The notes under the pieces are model-generated. The model made no database searches. It was not told the DNA's origin and was given only the letters and a program-made list of their open reading frames with translations. From positions 1 to 64,000 of the forward strand of contig JAUCBJ010008928.1 of assembly GCA_032718475.1 (NCBI GenBank): a stretch of 64,000 nt of DNA, written 5' to 3'. The translations under genes and the position numbers were made by a program. This document shows positions 12,664 to 22,569 of this stretch, in pieces. Position 1 is the first letter of the stretch. Every line of letters starts with the position of its first letter. This stretch comes from Nemertoderma westbladi (Eukaryota > Xenacoelomorpha > Nemertodermatida > Nemertodermatidae).

Positions 12664-13172
12664 TTCAACAGTTGGTTGCTGATCATTAGGATCTAAGACA
12701 CATCTGCCGAAAATGGTAATGAAATATCAGGCTGCTCTAATTGTGTAACAATAGGCTTGCTAACAACAACCTTGCTTTTTAACAGTACCCAAGATAATTA
12801 ATTACATCTTGAAAATCTGTGCATCTGTTACACTCCAAAGAAGGAAGGCAGTTTAATTAATATATTTATATTATTATATCGGTTCTATTATCGATTAAGA
12901 TAATTGTAAGAAATTTCCTTGGAGAAGAATAAATGTTTCACGATTTCAATTATTGATATGCCGGCGGTTACATTTTTTCCCTTTATAAACAATTCTCGTG
13001 TTTGTGCAATTCATTCAATTCTTGTCTATTCGAAATTCGAATTAAATTTTTGTGAAGTTTTTTTTTTAATCTCTAAATAATAATTATAATATCTAATCTG
13101 AGTGATTATTAAATAAATAGGAAGATCAACTTGGCCGCCAATCGGCAGAACTCAATCCAAACAATTCCCAAC
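12664..13172. other. AT-rich intergenic, possible 5' flank of a gene
   Basis: No repeat or reading frame is visible. The last 150 bases could be promoter and 5' UTR of the exon that follows, but I see no decisive core promoter element. Confidence 0.4.
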
Positions 13173-13240
13173 ATGGGTTTGGTGAAATTTGGAATATTGT
13201 TGTTTATGTTCTCTCTATTCTTGAAGAAAGCAAAGGGCTC
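13173..13240 (+). CDS. Possible first coding exon of a secreted protein
   Basis: An ATG opens 22 codons reading MGLVKFGILLFMFSLFLKKA and then KG, a typical hydrophobic signal peptide. The frame runs straight into GTAAGTGA, a near-ideal splice donor at 13241. A short first exon that ends just after the signal peptide is common in metazoan secreted proteins. I could not find downstream exons: the next 900 bases hold no clear acceptor-exon pair, and a LINE begins soon after. The gene may continue beyond those insertions, be broken by them, or be a chance match. Confidence 0.35.
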
Positions 13241-13611
13241 GTAAGTGATTCTGGTAACAAGTTGGTTCTAAAAGGCTGGTTGGGCTAAATCTGTCTGGTA
13301 TAATAAATTCATTATGACTAGGCTCATTATGCAGTTTGCAATTGTAATTTATTATACAGTAGTAATAAAACAGTAATACTCACTATTCCGTTCCACTCCA
13401 AATGGCGTCAGATAGAAAACAATTAGATATGTCTTCCTCTGTGAGTCTCGATTACAAATTGTCACGAACTTACGATTGAATTGTCGCTGAATTGAATTCA
13501 AGCATTTGTGCTATAGTAGTACGATCATTAGGCCTATTTATACAATGATGCTGACTAGAAACGAAAGTTTGTAAAATAGTACTTAAAACAATTATAATTG
13601 AAATAACAATG

Positions 13612-13662
13612 CATATGCATAATTACGGGATGGTCAACGACCATTCCGTAATTATGCATATG
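13612..13662. repeat. 24-bp-arm palindrome
   Basis: The arm starting CATATGCATAATTACGGG (13612-13635) and its inverse (13639-13662) flank a 3-base AAC loop with a single mismatch. The sequence just after it repeats GACC/GGTC phrases up to about 13705. Confidence 0.85.
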
Positions 13663-14139
13663 ACCTTTGACCTACTGAACATGACCATTGGTCATGGTCA
13701 TGGTCAGGTGGACAATGCCCTTATGTATTTACTGATGAATCAGAAATGATTAACATCTATGTTAATTTAAATAATTAACGTTACAAAATTAACGTTAATT
13801 AGCGTTAATAAATGTGGTTTTGTCAGATATCACTATTTTATTCATTGCTTCATTTATTTTCATGGTAATGAGGATCGAAAAAACAACCATTTTTGTGCGT
13901 TGAAGCTGTTATGGTCTATGTTCATTTAAATAAGTAGCTACCATAATAATAAGTAGCTCGTAACTTCGTACAAGCTGGGGGGCCAAAATAGCACTAAAAA
14001 ATGATTGATGCATTGCCACTAATTGCCAGAAAATATTTTTAACAAGTTTTATCGTGATCAACGTCCTCGAAATCCCTTATACCATCAAAATTGTAATTTT
14101 TGAGTCAAGATCTAAAAATTTCTAAAGTAACCCACTCTC
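13663..14139. other. Intergenic sequence
   Basis: Apart from the GGTCATGGTCATGGTCA run at 13690-13707, I see no gene or repeat. Confidence 0.5.
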
Positions 14140-14540
14140 CCCGCTTTAGGTCAATGGGTACAAAGGTCAATGGGTACAACGAGTCAAAGGGAACAAAACG
14201 AGGCAAAGGGTACAACAGGAAAGGGTACACTGAGACAAAGGGTACAATACAAACCAGGCGGTCAAAGCGTACAAACCAGGCGGTAAAAGGGTACGAAACA
14301 GGACGTCAAATGGTACAAAACAGGAGGTCAAAGGGTACAAAACAGGACGTCAAAGGGTACAACACAGGACGCCAAAGGGTACAAAACAGGACGTCAAAGG
14401 GTACAAAACAGGACGTCAAAGGGTACAAAACAGGGTGTCAAAGGGTACATAAAAACGAGTCAAAGTGTACAACATCAAAGTGTACAACATCAAAGGGGAC
14501 AACGAGTCAAAGGGTACAAAAAAGGCGGTTATTTAGTTCG
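14140..14540 (+). repeat. 22-bp minisatellite
   Basis: The unit GGGTACAAAACAGGACGTCAAA repeats head to tail, best preserved at 14330-14450 and decayed on both sides. The 161-codon frame crossing it encodes the same repeat (KGTKQDVKGY) in rotating phases and is not a credible gene. It lies directly upstream of a LINE ORF1-like frame and could be that element's 5' region. Confidence 0.85.
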
Positions 14541-14563
14541 TTTATTATTTTGTTTAGGGTTAG

Positions 14564-15409
14564 TTGGTCAGGCATCAACCATTAATTAATGTTGTAAACA
14601 GCAATGTGTCTTGTGTAACTGGATATATGCCGGTATATACTAGGCCACTGACCCAAACGTCGGCTATCATACCGCCACAAAATAATTACTCAAAGTCAAC
14701 TAACCTACCAGGATTTATTAATAGCTCTGATGCTCCATTATATACCAGTATGGTCCAGTATTATGTGACAAACCCAATCAGACATAATCAGCTTGGTGGT
14801 GCAAGTGTAACTGTTACACCTTCTATTTCACGTAGTAGTTGTGCACTAGTTAATGTATGTAGTGATTCTATTGATAATTTTAACGGCAGTAGCAAAGGTC
14901 TAAGTCCTAGGCCTAGAGTATTTTCGTTTGGTGATACCAGTTGTGTGTCGCAGCATTCCACATTATCTGTAACATTAGCTAGTTGTACTGGTAATAGTGC
15001 GGTAGCAGCTCCACCAATTCACCAGAGCAAAAATTTACAGAAATCAAGTTCGGCGACAAGTGACCATAATAGTAGTGATGTGATGGTAAACGTTTCTACT
15101 CAGAATAGGTATGCGCTATTTAACAGTATGATCGAGAATAGTTCTGATACTGCTGATTTAGAACCGTTATCCGGTGGGGCTAGATTAAAAATAAAGTTAA
15201 AGGGGAAATCAAAAAGCAGTAAGTCACGTTCCAAAAATGTGGTTACTGCAGCTGGTGCTAATAGTAGATACGAGTTGCGAAATTGTGCTTATCAACCCTC
15301 CGCTAGTCCCCCGGTGCGTAGCGATGCCGGTGTAGAACCGCCAAGCACTAGTATTATTGTACCGGCATCTCAGGGTTTTGCCAAAACAGTGGGATTCCCA
15401 CCCGATTAG
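14564..15409 (+). CDS. ORF1-like protein of a plus-strand LINE
   Basis: A 281-codon frame encodes a Ser/Thr/Asn-rich protein without a recognisable enzymatic domain. Around residues 170-225 it contains STQNRYALFNSM and then a basic KIKLKGKSKSSKSRSK patch. 'NRYALF'-like phrases followed by a basic segment are usual in the N-terminal proteins of APE-type LINEs, which bind element RNA. It ends at a TAG at 15407-15409. The endonuclease frame is already open in the next phase, so ORF1 and ORF2 either overlap or were separated by a small indel. The ATG lies inside the end of the minisatellite frame, so the start is uncertain. Confidence 0.5.
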   Translation: MVRHQPLINVVNSNVSCVTGYMPVYTRPLTQTSAIIPPQNNYSKSTNLPGFINSSDAPLYTSMVQYYVTNPIRHNQLGGASVTVTPSISRSSCALVNVCSDSIDNFNGSSKGLSPRPRVFSFGDTSCVSQHSTLSVTLASCTGNSAVAAPPIHQSKNLQKSSSATSDHNSSDVMVNVSTQNRYALFNSMIENSSDTADLEPLSGGARLKIKLKGKSKSSKSRSKNVVTAAGANSRYELRNCAYQPSASPPVRSDAGVEPPSTSIIVPASQGFAKTVGFPPD

Positions 15410-15975
15410 ATTTCATTAAACCAAAAAACCATGGTGATGCTTCCACGCTACCGGTTGACAATGTAACCTTACCAAACAATTTTTTAGTTGGTTACTTAAA
15501 TGTGGAAGGTCTAACTTCTTCAATATCCGATCCAGATTTCTTCTCTACCGTATCAAAGTATGATTTATTTATTTGCTCGGAGCCATGGTTAAGCCCTAAT
15601 TCTTTGGTAAACATTGAATGTACTGGTTATAAGACGATAATTAACTCTAGGAAGTTTAAACATCACGCTGCAAAGCGGTATAGCTGTGGTATTGTAATCT
15701 ATTATAAAGAAATTTATGCTAATAATATTACTCAGTGCAATGATTTTTTACAGGAAGACACGATTTGGCTCCGTTTAAACAAGGACCGTTTCGGTTTTGA
15801 CAGGGATCTTGTAATTTGTGCGATTTATATTCCACCGTTGGGTTCCACCTCTCACGGGGGTGACAGTATATCCATGTTTGATGTAGTGGAGTCAAGTATT
15901 AGTTTCTATGATGACATGGATTTTGTTGTTTTAGGTGACCTGAATAGTAGAACTGGTAATAGACTGGACTATGTA
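15409..15975 (+). pseudogene. LINE ORF2, N-terminal half of APE endonuclease
   Basis: The frame gives FLVGYLNVEGL, DLFICSEPWL, AIYIPPLGS and VVLGDLNSRTGN. This is the order of APE-type endonuclease motifs that nick the target before reverse transcription. The GDLNSR phrase corresponds to the catalytic GDFN motif. The frame is open from 15409, before any ATG. It breaks at 15975, where a minus-strand LINE has inserted, and resumes in frame at 18798. The ATG at 15502 is internal to the domain and is not a natural start. Confidence 0.8.
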
Positions 15976-16043
15976 GACGAGGATTAGTAATTTACTACCT
16001 ACTACTACTACTATGATCGGCATGCTGCATTGCAGCTGCATTT

Positions 16044-16395
16044 TTAAGAATGCTGTGCCGGCTTGTCAACAAAATTGCACCGCCACAACTCCCTATCACC
16101 CATGACATTTGCTAGATCATCCGCATCTTTAAGGCCAGTGTCCTTTAAGATGCGTCTCAAGAAAGTCATGGGCTGTCCACCATGCTTATTCACTCCATGA
16201 GGCTGCCAAAGTACATGATTATGCACTGGCTGGTCCTCATGGCGAAAGCAATGTCCTGCAAAGCGGAGGCGATTTTGTTCTAGTGTCAAGCTTGGGGGAA
16301 CCAATGAGACACCTCCAATGTTATATAGTGTCTGGTTGGAGATGTGTGCATTGTACTTGACACAATGAACCCGGCGTAGCATTCTTGTGAATGTG
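16044..16395 (-). pseudogene. C-terminal domain of the nested LINE ORF2
   Basis: The frame reads LEQNRLRFAGHCFRHEDQP, then HVLWQPHG, GGQPMTFLRRILKDTG and VMGDRELWR. This matches the 'RRLR.AGH..R', 'LW.P.G...GRP', 'D...L...M.DR..W' tail downstream of RT in one group of APE-type LINEs; a similar tail is present at 43707. It ends at a TGA within the element. At about 16395 it is joined to RT-linker sequence through the shared GGCACCAACTT, marking the deletion. Confidence 0.8.
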
Positions 16396-18375
16396 CCATC
16401 CAGAGATTTGGTGGCACCAACTTATTTGTTTTCATTTCTTGTGGGACTCTTGTTGTTCGGTACATGTCTACTATGATGGGATAGATGAGCTTTAGACACT
16501 CAGGTATTTTAAAGACCTCGGGGGAACACCATCTACTCCACTGGCACGATTGGTCTTAATGCTCTTTGCAGCAGCCTTCACTTCTGCAAAGGAGATATCG
16601 CAAATGGGAATATCTGGGAGTACAGACTCAGACACTTTTACTTCTATAAAGTTATCAGGCAATACCCTGTCATTATTGAGGAGCTTTTCAAAGTGGGCTT
16701 TCCAACCATTGAGGCGATCGGCTGGTGATTCAGCCTTAACCTTGGTGGTTGGTTGGCTTTTCCACCCAGTAAGCAGATTGATCGATTTCCATGCCTGGGA
16801 TGATTGCCTGCTGTCGTCAGCATCATTGATGGCATCAACCTGTTGGTTTATTAGCTCCTATAGATTAGCAGAGTACTGCCTATTCAGAGACCTAGATGCA
16901 CTCTTAACTGCATTCTTGGCCGCTGTAGTCTGTTTGAGTCGGGACTCTTTCTGCGCCTTATGAAGGTCATTTCGGCACTTCTGAATTTTGTTGTCAGTCC
17001 AGGGGGCCCTTTTCCTGTTTCGAGGGTATACAGGAACTGTTTCTGCAGCTGCTAACTTAACTGCTGCTGTAAAGGCAGTATAGCCCTCACAGTGATCTGC
17101 CGCCTCAGAGGCAAGAGCCTCATACCTGTTGCTCAGCTGTAGTGTGAAGCTGGATCTCACACTTGGCTGTTGCAACAGAGAATACCAGTCATGCCGCGGC
17201 AAGGCAGAGTTCGTTGTTCTGCTAGCACGCAGACTAAGTCTTACCTTGGCCACAATAAGGCGGTGATCACTGGAGAAGGGTCGAAGTGTAAATGCATTAC
17301 AGTCTTGTATAGAGCTCCTGTATTTCCTACGAAACAGAATATGGTCTATCTGGGACTTGTGACCACTGGGTCCACTATGAGTCCATAGCTTTCCAGTTCG
17401 CTTCTTGAACTGGGTTCCAGCCGAAAACAATCCATTTCCAGAGATAAAGTCCTGAAGATGGACAGAATTTCGGTTAACACTATTGCTATAGACCCAGGGC
17501 GATGTAGGTGATTGATGCAGACTTGCATTAAAGTCTCCCAGGAATGTTAAGAATGCATGCTGATCCACTCCATCAGTAGCTGCTTGTAGATTGTGGTCGA
17601 AATTTTCCACCTCCTCTACAGGGGCAACACTAGTTGGAGAGTAGCACACAATCAGAACCACCTTAGGAAACTTCTTAGCCAGTCTTCCAGAACATGAGAA
17701 GTGGCAACGGATGATGCGGTTAGAGATTTGGTCTATTTTGTCCAATGCTGCATGTGCAGTTGGATTCATCAATAGAGCAATTCCACCATTGCCACTATCA
17801 TCTGCTGACGCGAGGGCGAGTCGCCAACCACCCCCCATGTCCTTAATCAGAACCTCAACCTCATCAGTCTGTCCAGTCTGCATTCGGTGCTCTTGAACAC
17901 CCACTGCGCTAAGAGAAAGCTTATCTGCCAAGGCAGTCAGCTCACCTTGTCGAATTGGGGACCCGAGTGTTAGGGTGTTTACTGAGGCTAGTCTTGTGAC
18001 TTGCCTCAGATTCACCAATGGCTTTGTTGGTCGGGGTGGAACATGAGAGTAGCCTCCAACTCCAGAATCCCTCTCCCCATCACAATCTGGCCTTCCTGGT
18101 TACCCAGGGTTTGGGCCAGAAAGGTCATCAGGAAAGGGACTCAAAGAATTGTTGGCTGCTCTCTCTCCAGTAGGGGGTGAGACAGGCAGCCGGTCAGGAG
18201 TTAACTGACACCTGTGAGGCTGATTGTGTCCAGTAATTCCACTGGCCTCTAGTGGCCGGACCTCCGCATTGCTAATGTAATCCATAGTGGGGGTTGGGGG
18301 GTGCTTTTTTGCCGAGTCAGCTCTCGGGGCAAATACCACACCCTGGTTTGCCATTCCACAGGGTGGGTGTCGCAA
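16396..18375 (-). pseudogene. Nested LINE ORF2: endonuclease and start of RT
   Basis: Reading from 18375 on the minus strand there is a Pro-rich leader, a TAA at 18100-18102, and then in the same frame an APE endonuclease with VGVQEHRM, CYSPTSVAP, FLGDFNASLHQ, SQIDHILFRRKY and FSSDHRLIV. The catalytic GDFN and SDH motifs are intact. At 16858 a TAG stands where the second copy (20.0-20.8 kb) has CAG. The frame then continues through the linker into 'ASGVDGVPPEVFK', the start of RT, until the internal deletion. No RT catalytic motif remains. The stretch 16395-16960 is nearly identical to 20233-20780. Confidence 0.8.
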
Positions 18376-18797
18376 TGGAGTCAGATATGAGGCCCATCAC
18401 CCATATCTACTCTGGCGCACATGACCCACCATTGGCTGTTGCAGCTCATCTGCTGGGTCATGCCCTGTACCCTTGCTGCCAGGTGCAGGTCGCAGTGAAG
18501 TGCTCTCAGTGTGGACATGAGAACACTCTACTCCTGACCAGCCATTGGTAGATCACCATCTGCCTGGTCAGGCCATATACCCCTACAGCCAAGTATATGG
18601 GTCCTTAATCCAGGACCAAGGGCGTCCTTATCCCAGAACGAAGGGGGTCCTAGTTACAGGACCACATTTGCCCTAGTAAGAGGGTCTATGCAGCTACAGG
18701 TGGCACCTCCTTTATGCTGCATGGAGGTGGCAAGATTTCTTGATCAATGACCTAGAATACCTGACCTGACCGTGTTTTACTACCACTAGACTATGTA

Positions 18798-20025
18798 TAT
18801 GACTCCTCTGAAGATTGGGGACATTTACCTCGCTTCAGGGTTAACAGGGACAAAGTATGTAATGCGTATGGGCGTAGATTATTGCAACTGTGTAAATGTA
18901 GTGGACTTAGAATTATGAATGGCAGATTAGGGAATGACGAGGGAATTGGTGAATTTACATTTCATACTCACCTGCACTCCGGACAGACTGGGCACACTTC
19001 CATAGATTACTTACTGGCTAAAGTTGGGTTAGCGCATTATATTAATTTTTTCTCCATTGACTGCCCCAACGAGTATTCTAAACACAGTATTTTAACGATT
19101 GGTTTTGCTAACAAGACCGTCTCTACCAGTTCTTTAGGAAATTTACTTTTAACGCCAAATGTGGTTGCTGGCTTAGGTATGGATAATCCTATTAATGACG
19201 GCAATGGTAATGATCCAAATACAGCTACAATACTTAAGAAAGTTTGGAATACTCGTTCCGAAAGTAAGTTTTGTAATGTTTTGGAATCACCCAAAGTTGT
19301 GTCTGAACTAGACTCCCTTCTGGATGCTGCTATCGACGGCAAATACTCACAATCAAAGGTTAATAGTTTAGTAAATAAATTTACGGACATTGTAAATGAC
19401 GTTTGTAGTAAAAGCACAGATGTAAAGACGCCCCCTGGCGGTACTGATGCAAATTTACCGCAATCTCATCACCCCTGGTTCAATGAGTTATGCCGCCAAT
19501 CAAAAATAATTTTCAGACAGGCTCTAAAACGTTTTAAAACTGACCCTGGCAATGTTACGTATAGTCATCTTGCACGTGCAAGAGGTACATATGCAAAATC
19601 CCTCAGGAGCGCTAAGTTTATTTACAACCAACAGGCATCCAATAAGTTAGCGGAATATCGTGAGGCCGACTCTAAGAAATTTTGGAAATTACTGAAGGCG
19701 GCTTCGGGAAATTCTGCAGACTATAAGGGCTGCAATTTGAATGTGCTGTCTGAACACTTTCGTAAGCTTAATGCTGGGAATGACTTCGTCTTTGTAGATG
19801 CGGGCACTCAGGCTAAACCTACATTAGAGTTTTCTGAGAGTAAAGTTATTTTTGATAATATGCTGGGTGACGCCATTACCGAGAACGAAGTACTTGACGT
19901 CATTGGCAAGCTTAAACGTGGCAAATCCCTGGGCCCTGACAACTGTGGTCCAGAAGTTTTTATAGTTGGTTCTAAACATCTCGTAACTGTATTAACAGCC
20001 AGATGCCTGTCTTTCTTTTTTGATA
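18798..20025 (+). pseudogene. LINE ORF2 continued: endonuclease end, linker, start of RT
   Basis: This is the second part of the frame cut at 15975. It gives TFHTHLHSGQTGHTSIDYLL and a HSIL phrase where the SDH motif is expected. A linker with HHPWFNELCRQSKIIFRQAL follows, then the first RT block with ITENEVLDVIGKLKRGKSLG and 'PDNCGPEVF'. About 30 codons later, near 20005-20030, similarity to an RT stops and minus-strand LINE sequence begins. No YxDD motif or 3' UTR of this element is present in the window, so it is truncated. Confidence 0.8.
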
Positions 20026-20787
20026 ATTCTTCAATTATCCTTCTAAGTGCCAAAATGGGCTCCATGGTCCCACGACCTTTACGGAACCCATTCTGATTTC
20101 CACGGAGCAGTCTCTCAATGGGATCCCTGATGCGATTTAATAGAATCCTATTGTATAGCTTTGCAGCAATCGAGATCAATGAGATTCCCCGAAAAGAACC
20201 ATAGAGTGTTAGGTTGCCCTTCTTGGGAACTGGCACCAACTTATTTGTTTTCATTTCTTGTGGGACTCTTGTTGTTCGGTACATGTCTACTATGATGGGA
20301 TAGATGAGCTTTAAACACTCAGGTATTTTAAAGACCTCAGGGGGAACACCATCTACTCCACTGGCACGATTGGTCTTAATGCTCTTTGCAGCAGCCTTCA
20401 CTTCTGCAAAGGAGATATCGCCAATGGGAATATCTGGGAGTACAGACTCAGACACTTTTACTTCTATAAAGTTATCAGGCAATACCCTGTCATTATTGAG
20501 GAGCTTTTCAAAGTGGGCTTTCCAACCATTGAGGCGATCGGCTGGTGATTCAGCCTTAACCTTGGTGGTTGGTTGGCTTTTCCGCCCAGTGAGCAGATTG
20601 ATTGATTTCCATGCCTGGGATGATTGCCTGCTGTCGTCAGCATCATTGATGGCATCAACCTGTTGGTTTATTAGCTCCTGTAGATTAACAGAGTACTGCC
20701 TGTTCAGGGACCTAGATGCAGCCTTAACTGCATTCTTGGCCGCTGTTGTCTGTTTGAGTCGGGACTCTTTCTGCGCCTTGTGACTGA
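20026..20787 (-). pseudogene. Second fragment of the nested LINE (RT N-terminal part)
   Basis: On the minus strand the fragment runs from the endonuclease-RT linker through RASGVDGVPPEVFKIPECL, LVPVPKKGNLT, ISLISIAAKLYNRILLNRI and NQNGFRKGRGTMEPILALRR. It stops before the first catalytic Asp block. It lacks both natural ends of the element, and I see no clear target duplication. A recombination or deletion event, rather than simple retrotransposition, probably placed it inside the plus-strand LINE. It keeps CAG where the first copy has a stop. Confidence 0.8.
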
Positions 20788-21419
20788 CATGTGACTGAAG
20801 TATAAATTGATATTACATCAGTATAAGCTACTATGATTGAGATGGGTTTGGCTTAATGCTGCCCTGGCCAATAGGATATCAGGGCTGCCACTCTACTATT
20901 GGCAGTTGCCTTGATGATTGTTTGGTTACTTGATTTATCACTCTCTCACTATGTGTTGGCAATGGCTTGGGGTTAGTAAGCCGATGCCTATAGTTGGTTG
21001 TTATATGCACCAATAAATACCAATAAATATATACATAGGACAATAGGTTTAACATTTAATACACATTGATAGCTTGCGCGGCCATCGAAGTTCCAACTTG
21101 GTTACTTTGGCAGGCTCCCTGGTTGTAAGTTGACCTTTGAGGTTTGCTTACAGTCGGGGTGCTAACAGATTTTCCATTTTGGCTAATAACTACTTTGAGG
21201 TGACATATTGGTTTTGAGGTTGATGAAGTGTCTCAGGCTTTATTCCTCTATTCTCTATTCAATGCTATGCACTATTCTATTTTCTTTTTATTCTATTTAA
21301 ATTTTTCTATATCTCTAGTATACTGCATTGCTGTATACTTTAAAGACAGCCTTGCAGTTTACTTTCACTATGGATCACACTGTATGCTTTTGACACAGTC
21401 TGACAGCTCACTTTATATT
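20788..21419. other. Intergenic sequence
   Basis: No gene seen. TACAGTCGGGGT at 21148-21159 resembles the tip of the TIR transposon at 30688, but the similarity does not extend. Confidence 0.4.
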
Positions 21420-21990
21420 CATTCCACACAGTCTGATAGTGCACACGGTAAGACATCGCATGCAGGAAGGTACACTCGCACATGGTAAGACACATCGCAT
21501 GCGGTGTGATGCGTTCGCACATGGTAGAACACATTGCATGCGGTAGGATACATTCATACAAGCTAAGACAAATCGCATGTGGTAGGATACGTTTGCACAC
21601 GGTAAGATACATAGGGCATGGTAGGATATGTAGGGCATGGTAGGATACGGTAAGTTACGTAGGGCACTCACACATAGTATTAGACCTCATATGCGATAAG
21701 ATACATAGGGCACATAAGACACGGTTGGATATGTAGGGCACTCGCAAACAGTAAGATACGTAGGACACTCCCACACAGTAAGACACATTGTATACAATAA
21801 AATATATAGGGATCATAGTGTTTGGTAAGGTACTCACATATGGTAAGATATGTAGGGCACTCGCACGTGGTAAGACACATTGTATGCAATAAGGTACATA
21901 GGGCACATAGGACACAGTAGGATACGTAGGGCACATGCAAAGGGTAATATACGTAGGGCATGATATGATATGTAAGATTTGGTAGGATCC
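21420..21990. repeat. Degenerate minisatellite
   Basis: Phrases of the type GGTAAGATACGTAGGGCA and CACTCGCACATGG alternate for about 570 bp with variable spacing. Cys/Tyr-rich frames on the minus strand (21340-22017) are products of the repeat in three phases and not genes. Confidence 0.8.
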
Positions 21991-22569
21991 ATAGTCACAA
22001 AGTTCACACTTTCGCATGTACTAGTACACCATTATGGCTAGTTATTTATATTTATTTCATTACTTAAGTAGGTTCCATCCAGTATGTTTTTTAAAATTTA
22101 TTTATTTTCCTGTTCTACTTTTATTAATATAAAATTATTTAGTTGGTTCAGCCCCACCGTGTAAGCTTGATATACATTACGTGGAAGTTCCAGGCACCAA
22201 AAAATGTGGTTATTTCTCCCAATAGTTTAAAGAAACACCAATGCATGTTGGTGGACTTTACTCGAGTGGATATCATGTCTCCATGGTCGGTGTGGCATTC
22301 GAATAGCACCAACTTCTCCATTGACGTTCCCTTCACCAGTAGTACCAAATTAATAATTAATAATTCAAATGCACAAAAACATAAAATATAATAAATGCAC
22401 AAAACCGAATTTCTGGATAGAATTACGCAATTAAAAATAGGTAGTAATTGAGTAAATATATTATCATCTAAAGTTATTTTCGTCAATTAATTGATAACCA
22501 TAATGCTAAAAATTTTGTACTGGTACCAAATGTTATATCTTTTTTTGAATTCGAATATTCTAGTATTAT
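21991..22569. other. 3' flank of the membrane-protein gene
   Basis: AT-rich sequence downstream of the minus-strand gene that ends at 22570. No perfect AATAAA was found on the minus strand close to the stop; the polyadenylation site is unknown. Confidence 0.4.

Larger units (their letters stand above)
15976..18788 (-). mobile_element. Nested minus-strand LINE with 9-bp target duplication
   Basis: The nonamer GACTATGTA occurs at 15967-15975 and again at 18789-18797. Between them lies a LINE on the minus strand, and the host frame resumes exactly after the second copy. The element's 5' side is at 18788 and its 3' side at 15976, where a TAG/CTA trinucleotide run (near 16001-16015) may be its tail. 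It carries an endonuclease frame and a C-terminal domain, but most of the RT has been deleted internally near 16395, so it is a defective copy. Confidence 0.85.

Noticed and set aside
14100-14585. 161-codon frame on the plus strand
   Set aside because: It is the translation of the 22-bp minisatellite in rotating phase.
21148-21159. TACAGTCGGGGT resembling the tip of the TIR transposon
   Set aside because: Only about 10 bp match, similarity does not continue, and no inverted partner was found nearby.
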